From Trachelipus rathkii (taxonomy: Eukaryota; Arthropoda; Malacostraca; Isopoda; Trachelipodidae), in the NCBI GenBank assembly GCA_015478945.1, contig JABUQX010038999.1, positions 1 to 64,000 on the forward strand: a stretch of 64,000 nt of DNA, given 5' to 3'. This document shows, one piece after another, positions 59,461 through 64,000 of the stretch (its first letter is position 1; each line of letters begins with the position of its first letter). The notes under the pieces are model-generated. The model made no database searches, was not told the DNA's origin, and worked only from the letters and a program-made list of their open reading frames with translations. The position numbers were made by a program, and so were the translations under genes.

Positions 59461-60210
59461 TTGCCTTTGCACGAGAAAATTTTTTTAATGCAGTTTTTAT
59501 GTAAATGGCGTCAAAACTACCTTAAGGCACACACACAGAACTATTTGGATTCAGATGCAATAAAATGCATAAATAGGAGTATCTGTATCATAGGCAACAG
59601 AAAAATGTTTACGTTATTCTTGCGTCAATTTTATCAATTTGATGTTCACGTAGGATCTATTTTTAAACTATTCTTTAACAACTATCACATTACTCATACA
59701 CGTCATATGTTCATAAAAATTTCTATTAACTGTATAAGATTGGTTTATAATCTTCAATTGCCAATTTTATGTATTTTTTTCACCACTTTATTTTATTTTT
59801 TTATTCATTCTATATCTTATATATATTATTATATATTATTAGGTATGTTCTATATATTGTTTATTTATTGGTATATATTATACCTAATAATATTTGTTTT
59901 TAATTATTTATTAGTTATATTTTTTGATCTATATAATAATAGTATAATATATGTTTTTTTCTTATTTTGTACTTTTTTCTTTTCGCTGATTTTATATATG
60001 TTATCAGATATCTCGTTTTTCTTTCAAAGAACTGGGGGTTTCAGAACCTATGGCATCCATGAGCATTCTTTAGGTAACTGTGTTTGTATGCGGGATTGGC
60101 TTGTTCAAACCCAGCTACCCACTTTCCTCTTAATAGCCTCATTTAATCGACATCGAGTTAATGTTATTGTTGTGATAATTTCTTCAACCACACCCTTACC
60201 GTTGCATTAG
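59461..60210 (+). other. 249-codon AT-rich frame, probably not a gene
   Basis: The frame starts at a TTG codon, and residues 100-190 are almost entirely Phe/Ile/Leu/Tyr from AT-rich DNA. Residues before and after are more mixed (for example RTGGFRTYGIHEHSLG), but no domain is recognised. It could encode several membrane helices if translated. I list it because of its length. Confidence 0.15.
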
Positions 60211-61225
60211 TAACGAGATAAGCTTTGTGGAAGACAACATATCCCGTATTATTATATGACTTGCAATAATGTACTGGTTACACGGCGCTATAAAGTTTTG
60301 CAATGTATGAATACTATCAGTTTAGTTCTATAATTAAGTATCAGTAGTCAAAGAGCTTGTATGGAGGAGAGGATCGCGACGGAAAAAGTCACGATCTCTC
60401 GCCAAGGAAGGTATGCGACTGAGTTTGGAATAGTATTGTAGTAATGCCGATAGTATTAATGGGTCAGTGACAGCAAGTTTTTTAGTTTCGGAGATTGAGT
60501 GGGTCAGTGAAAAAAATCATAGCTGTACGAGGAGGAACAGCCCCAGACATGTGATGCATACTACTACACATAAGAACGAAAAACGCCCCTATAGTAAGTA
60601 GGTCAAGCAACTGGGGTGGTGCGCAAGGCTTTGAAAATGCCAGAGAATGCCTTAAGTCTCTTTAAAAAAAAATATTAACTTGCTTGGAGAGTGTCTTTCC
60701 AGGAGCGTTTGCGTTTTTCAGATACGTATTATGTATATGATATAGGAAGTTAATTTCTGCTCATATTAGAAATTGAGAAAGATCAAGAGAGTTGCTCAGA
60801 GGCCACCTTTTCAGCAATAAAGCTTACTTGCTTTTTTCTGTTGAGCGGGGGGACACCTTTTAAAAAAGTTTATTGAACTGTGTAGCCCTTAGCATAAGAG
60901 ATATATAGGTGACGAAGTGAGATATTTATTAATGAATAATTACCAATAGAACAGAACTCGTAGATGACGGTGGTCGTCCTCTATACCTCACCTATAGAAA
61001 GACTGAAGAAATCAAACAGGCACGTTTAGAAATCACTCTAAACAGCTGCCAATTTAAAGCACAACTGCAAAAGAATCTTCAAAGTACCAAAGTTCAAAAC
61101 TCTGTTGGAAAGATCTGAAGCAAGATGAAATTTCCAGTCTCCTGTTAAGGATAAACACACAAGACTATAGAGTTTAGAGAATCGGAGAGGAAACATTTTA
61201 GCAATAAATCGAGAGAAAATTTTTT
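60211..61225. other. No gene recognised
   Basis: A TGGGTCAGTGA word is repeated at about 60458 and 60499. Otherwise unremarkable; the end may be the 5' part of the neighbouring LINE. Confidence 0.4.
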
Positions 61226-61229
61226 TTAC

Positions 61230-62360
61230 CTGCCGTGAGAAGAATTAAAAGTTTGGAAGGAACTTAACAAGGGAATAGGAAGCTTTCTGGAAGGATGTGC
61301 GAAAGGTTAAGAATGAGTAAAGGGAATATGCATAGAATGAATGGGAATGGTGTCAACGTAACTGATGAAATGGATGTAAGAGAGTGGAGGGAACACTTCG
61401 AAAATCTTCGTAACATTGCAGTAATGAAAAGGTTCATATCATATATTTCGGGTTTGCGTGGCGCAATAAGTAATTTGCGTATGATGGAGGCGGAATGGAA
61501 ATTACTAGGGTGAGTATCGCAAGCAGCTAATTTAGTAATTGGAAATTTTTGGGAAGAACTTTGGTTCGTTGAAAAAGAATTCGCAAAAATGGTCTTAAAT
61601 TATGGAGGGAAAAGTAGAGGTGCTTGCTTTATTAATAGTATGTGCGAATGATTTGGTTGTGTGGTGAATCTGAGAGAGTTTGAGGGGCTTTGGCAGGGTG
61701 TGTAAAAAGGAACTGGTAAATTGTAAGATAAGAGAGGTTATGGTAATTGGTGAGAAGATCCGTGGTTGAAGTTGATTGGTGAGGCAGCTGGGAAAAGGTA
61801 ATGTAATCTAGAGTTTAAATCATTTAGGACATTTTGTTGGGGTGAAACGCAACTGAGGGTCGCAATGTGGAGGATAGTTGTAGAGGGTAGCCTGTGCAAT
61901 TAAGTTCCTTCGGTGGATGTGAACGAGACAGTCTTGAGTGCTCTAGGATTTTGCATGAGGGTAATGTTGTTACCTGTGTTACAGTGGGAAAACTATGCGT
62001 CTGGAATAAAGAGAGGTATAAATCTAAGGTTACCAAATGTTTCAGATGGACAAATCTTAGGGACGTTTAGCGTTGTGAGAAGAATTGATTGGTAAAAATT
62101 AGGAAAATGGAACGCTTAGGGAATGGTGGTGTGAAGGCATAAATGGGAAATAAGGTAAGTTTGAGATTTGGTTTGGTCAATGGAAGGATGGAATAGTGGG
62201 TAAGTGTGCTGGAAACTGAAGAAAAAGTGGTTTGAGTCCGTAAAGAAGGCCTGAAGGAGAGGAATGAGAGTTTGGCAGAGGCTAGAAGAAGGTGCATAAA
62301 TACGAGTGAATGGCGGGATTTTGTGAAAAGGCGTATGGTTGTGGGTTTGCCTAGGGGATG
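61230..62360 (+). pseudogene. LINE (non-LTR) copy A with internal deletion of the RT core
   Basis: Read over several frames, the start has FWKDVRKVKN-like sequence (about 61275) and NVTDEMDVREWREHFENLRN (about 61357-61415), typical of the stretch before the reverse transcriptase in this arthropod LINE type. Next come MVLNYGGKSRG (about 61590) and then, immediately, a degenerate YADD region (CANDLVVW, about 61643). About 500 bases of palm/fingers domain normally between these are gone. The C-terminal part has MLLPVLQ (about 61963), a VRRIDW block (about 62090) and a tail SLAEARRRCINTSEWRDFVK (about 62270-62330). Frameshifts throughout. Family level is firm; clade not assigned. Confidence 0.75.
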
Positions 62361-62557
62361 ACACATTATTGAACAGAGTACCACAGTGATGGTTCCGTCG
62401 CCAGTCCGGTGAGCCTAGGTGGACTTCTGATTTCGACATTTTCCTCACGGGGTTTAAACAGACTAGGCTTTTCTTTTCGACTTGCGTGCTGTCATTTTCT
62501 ACTTTTTGTTGGCTGTGTAATCGCTTGCACTGCAACCTCAACAACCCCATCTGGGGA

Positions 62558-62602
62558 TATATATATATATATAGATATATATATTATTAATATTATTATA
62601 TT

Positions 62603-62634
<32 letters not shown>

Positions 62635-62735
62635 CTATATAATATATATAATATATATATATATATATATAATTATATATATCTATATTAATATTATATA
62701 TATTACTATATATATTTAAATATATATTATATCAA
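62558..62735. repeat. (TA)n microsatellite between LINE copy A and the SINE
   Basis: Alternating TA with interruptions. Confidence 0.85.
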
Positions 62736-62736
62736 A

Positions 62737-63060
62737 CCAGTGGATGGGCGTGGTGGCTCTGTAACTCGCCTCAATCCAAAACAACCGCATTCCACCGCCG
62801 GCTAGGACTAAGCTGTCAGGTGGACCACGAGAAAGATCCTTGGGTATGGCCCAACGGCAAATCCGCTGGCTGACCAGGCCTATCGTGGTAGCCGGAGTTT
62901 TTCCCATTAGCAGCAAGCACGCTACCAATGTACTTATTAACGTCTGAGTGGGATGAAGCTAGAGATAATAGAAATAATCATTCCTCGCTCCACCCAGTCC
63001 TCGATTCTGGGCACCCGTTGCCAGGTTCTCTATCACTGAGCTAGGAGCGGCTCAAGGCTA
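62737..63060 (-). repeat. tRNA-derived SINE-like repeat
   Basis: On minus the unit begins GAGCCGCTCCTAGCTCAGTG with an A-box-like TAGCTCAGTGATAGAG, then CCCAGAATCGAGGA in the B-box position, and a GC-richer body of about 250 bases. Both ends abut (TA)n. A different family from the repeats at 9.7-10.5 kb. Confidence 0.65.
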
Positions 63061-63069
63061 CTGTACTAA

Positions 63070-63248
63070 AACTATATATATAGCTATATACTATATAATT
63101 ATATATATACTATTATATAAATATTATATATATATATATATATATACTATATATATATTATATATATATATATATATTATATATAATTATATAATATATA
63201 TATATATATTATATATATATATTATATATATAATATATATATCTATAT
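63070..63248. repeat. (TA)n microsatellite between the SINE and LINE copy B
   Basis: Alternating TA with interruptions. Confidence 0.85.
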
Positions 63249-63269
63249 GGTGTTAGAAAGATGGAGAAT

Positions 63270-64000
63270 GGAGAAGGGAGGAGGGTGCCCTACAATTATA
63301 TGCGGATGATTTGGTTTTTTGTGTGGTGAAATCTGAGGCGAGTTTGAGAGGATTGGTATAGAGATTTTGGCAGGGTGTTGTAAAAAGAGGGTTTTTGAAA
63401 GTAAACGTAGATATAGTAGGTATGGTTGTGAGTGAGGGAAGTCCTCGGTGTGAAGTTGTTATAATGGTGAGCAGCTGATACAAGTGTCTGAGTTTAATAT
63501 TTAGGATATAATGTTGGAATGAAAAGGGGAACGAATGTGCAGTGTAGTAGAAAACGGCGTGAATAGCAGGGAGGTGGCATGGTGCAATTAAATCGTTGGT
63601 GGATGTAAAGGGTGCTAGGGTGAGTGAACTAGTGTCTTAATTGAGGGTAATGTTGGTTACCAGTGTTAATGTATAGGTATGAGACTGGTTCTGGAATAAG
63701 AGGTATAGATTCTAAGTAACAATGGGTTCAATCTTAATTTAGGGCATGTTAGGTGTGAGAAAGAATTGATAAATCGAGGAATGAAGTATTAGAGAAATTT
63801 TTGTGGTGTGAGAAAGGGTAAATGAAGAGGAATAAATAAGTATGTTTGAGATGGTTGTTGGTCATGTGGAAAGTAATGGATAGCTGGGGTGGAGTGTGTT
63901 TGGGAATCGGACGGGCTGGGAGGAAGACGCAGAAAAGGTGTTGAGTCAATGAAGGAATGCCTGGAGGAGGAAATAGTGAGTTTGGCAGGGGAGGGGTTGA
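63270..64000 (+). pseudogene. LINE copy B, 5'-truncated, runs off the window
   Basis: Same family as copy A. It starts at the catalytic YADDLV region (tatgcggatgatttggtt, 63299-63316), then SEASLRGL, VSEF at about 63487, LPVLMYRYETG (about 63657) and GRRRK followed by VESMKECLEEE (about 63920-63970). The window ends near its C-terminus. Frameshifts and stops present. Confidence 0.75.

Noticed and set aside
59461..60210. Multi-pass membrane protein
   Set aside because: The hydrophobic part is AT-composition driven, it starts at TTG and no family is evident; kept only as a doubtful entry.
62116..62550. 144-codon minus-strand frame
   Set aside because: Antisense to the LINE copy A C-terminus.

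Overview
The window looks like nuclear DNA of an arthropod, most likely a decapod crustacean. This is inferred from interstitial TTAGG-type telomere repeats (15171-15260, 45884-46045), very dense (TA)n, (CT)n and (GT)n microsatellites, tRNA-derived SINE-like repeats and several arthropod-style transposable elements. It is strongly AT-rich. I see no operons, rRNA, CRISPR array or well-supported multi-exon host gene. Most recognisable coding matter is transposon wreckage broken by stops and frameshifts, which may be true decay or partly uncorrected long-read indels.

Layout. 1.9-3.8 kb: 5'-truncated Jockey-like LINE on the minus strand. 5.16-5.86 kb: 700-base polypyrimidine tract. 7.2-9.6 kb: tRNA-like SINE, then a piggyBac-type transposase pseudogene whose catalytic blocks can still be read. 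9.67-10.56 kb: three copies of another tRNA-like repeat; the last two bracket an open, N-terminally truncated Rpn/PDDEXK_2 nuclease, a family known mainly from bacteria, including Rickettsiales. 10.6-11.07 kb: intact glutamate-rich 156-residue frame on the minus strand. 11.76-11.89 kb: isolated GC-rich island. 14.1-14.6 kb: satellite with internal inverted arms. 17.58-19.70 kb: LTR element with a 1 kb interior. 20.33-21.33 kb: 45-bp minisatellite. 23-32 kb: AT-rich DNA with almost nothing recognisable. 32.2-35.3 kb: intact 1037-residue acidic, modular frame on the minus strand, the largest coding candidate. 37.15-37.59 kb: MITE-like element. 38.1-45.2 kb: Ty3/gypsy retrotransposon with both LTRs and broken gag-pol. 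49.8-57.3 kb: three diverged copies of an unidentified 1.1-1.5 kb repeat, one inverted. 61.2-64.0 kb: two copies of a second LINE family separated by a minus-strand SINE.

The elements do not form a pathway. The points most worth pursuing are the Rpn nuclease fragment inside eukaryotic repeats, the long acidic frame with five diverged hydrophobic modules, the inverted repeat family at 50-57 kb, and the pattern that transposon ends repeatedly sit in (TA)n tracts. All identifications come from reading translations by eye; no database search was possible.
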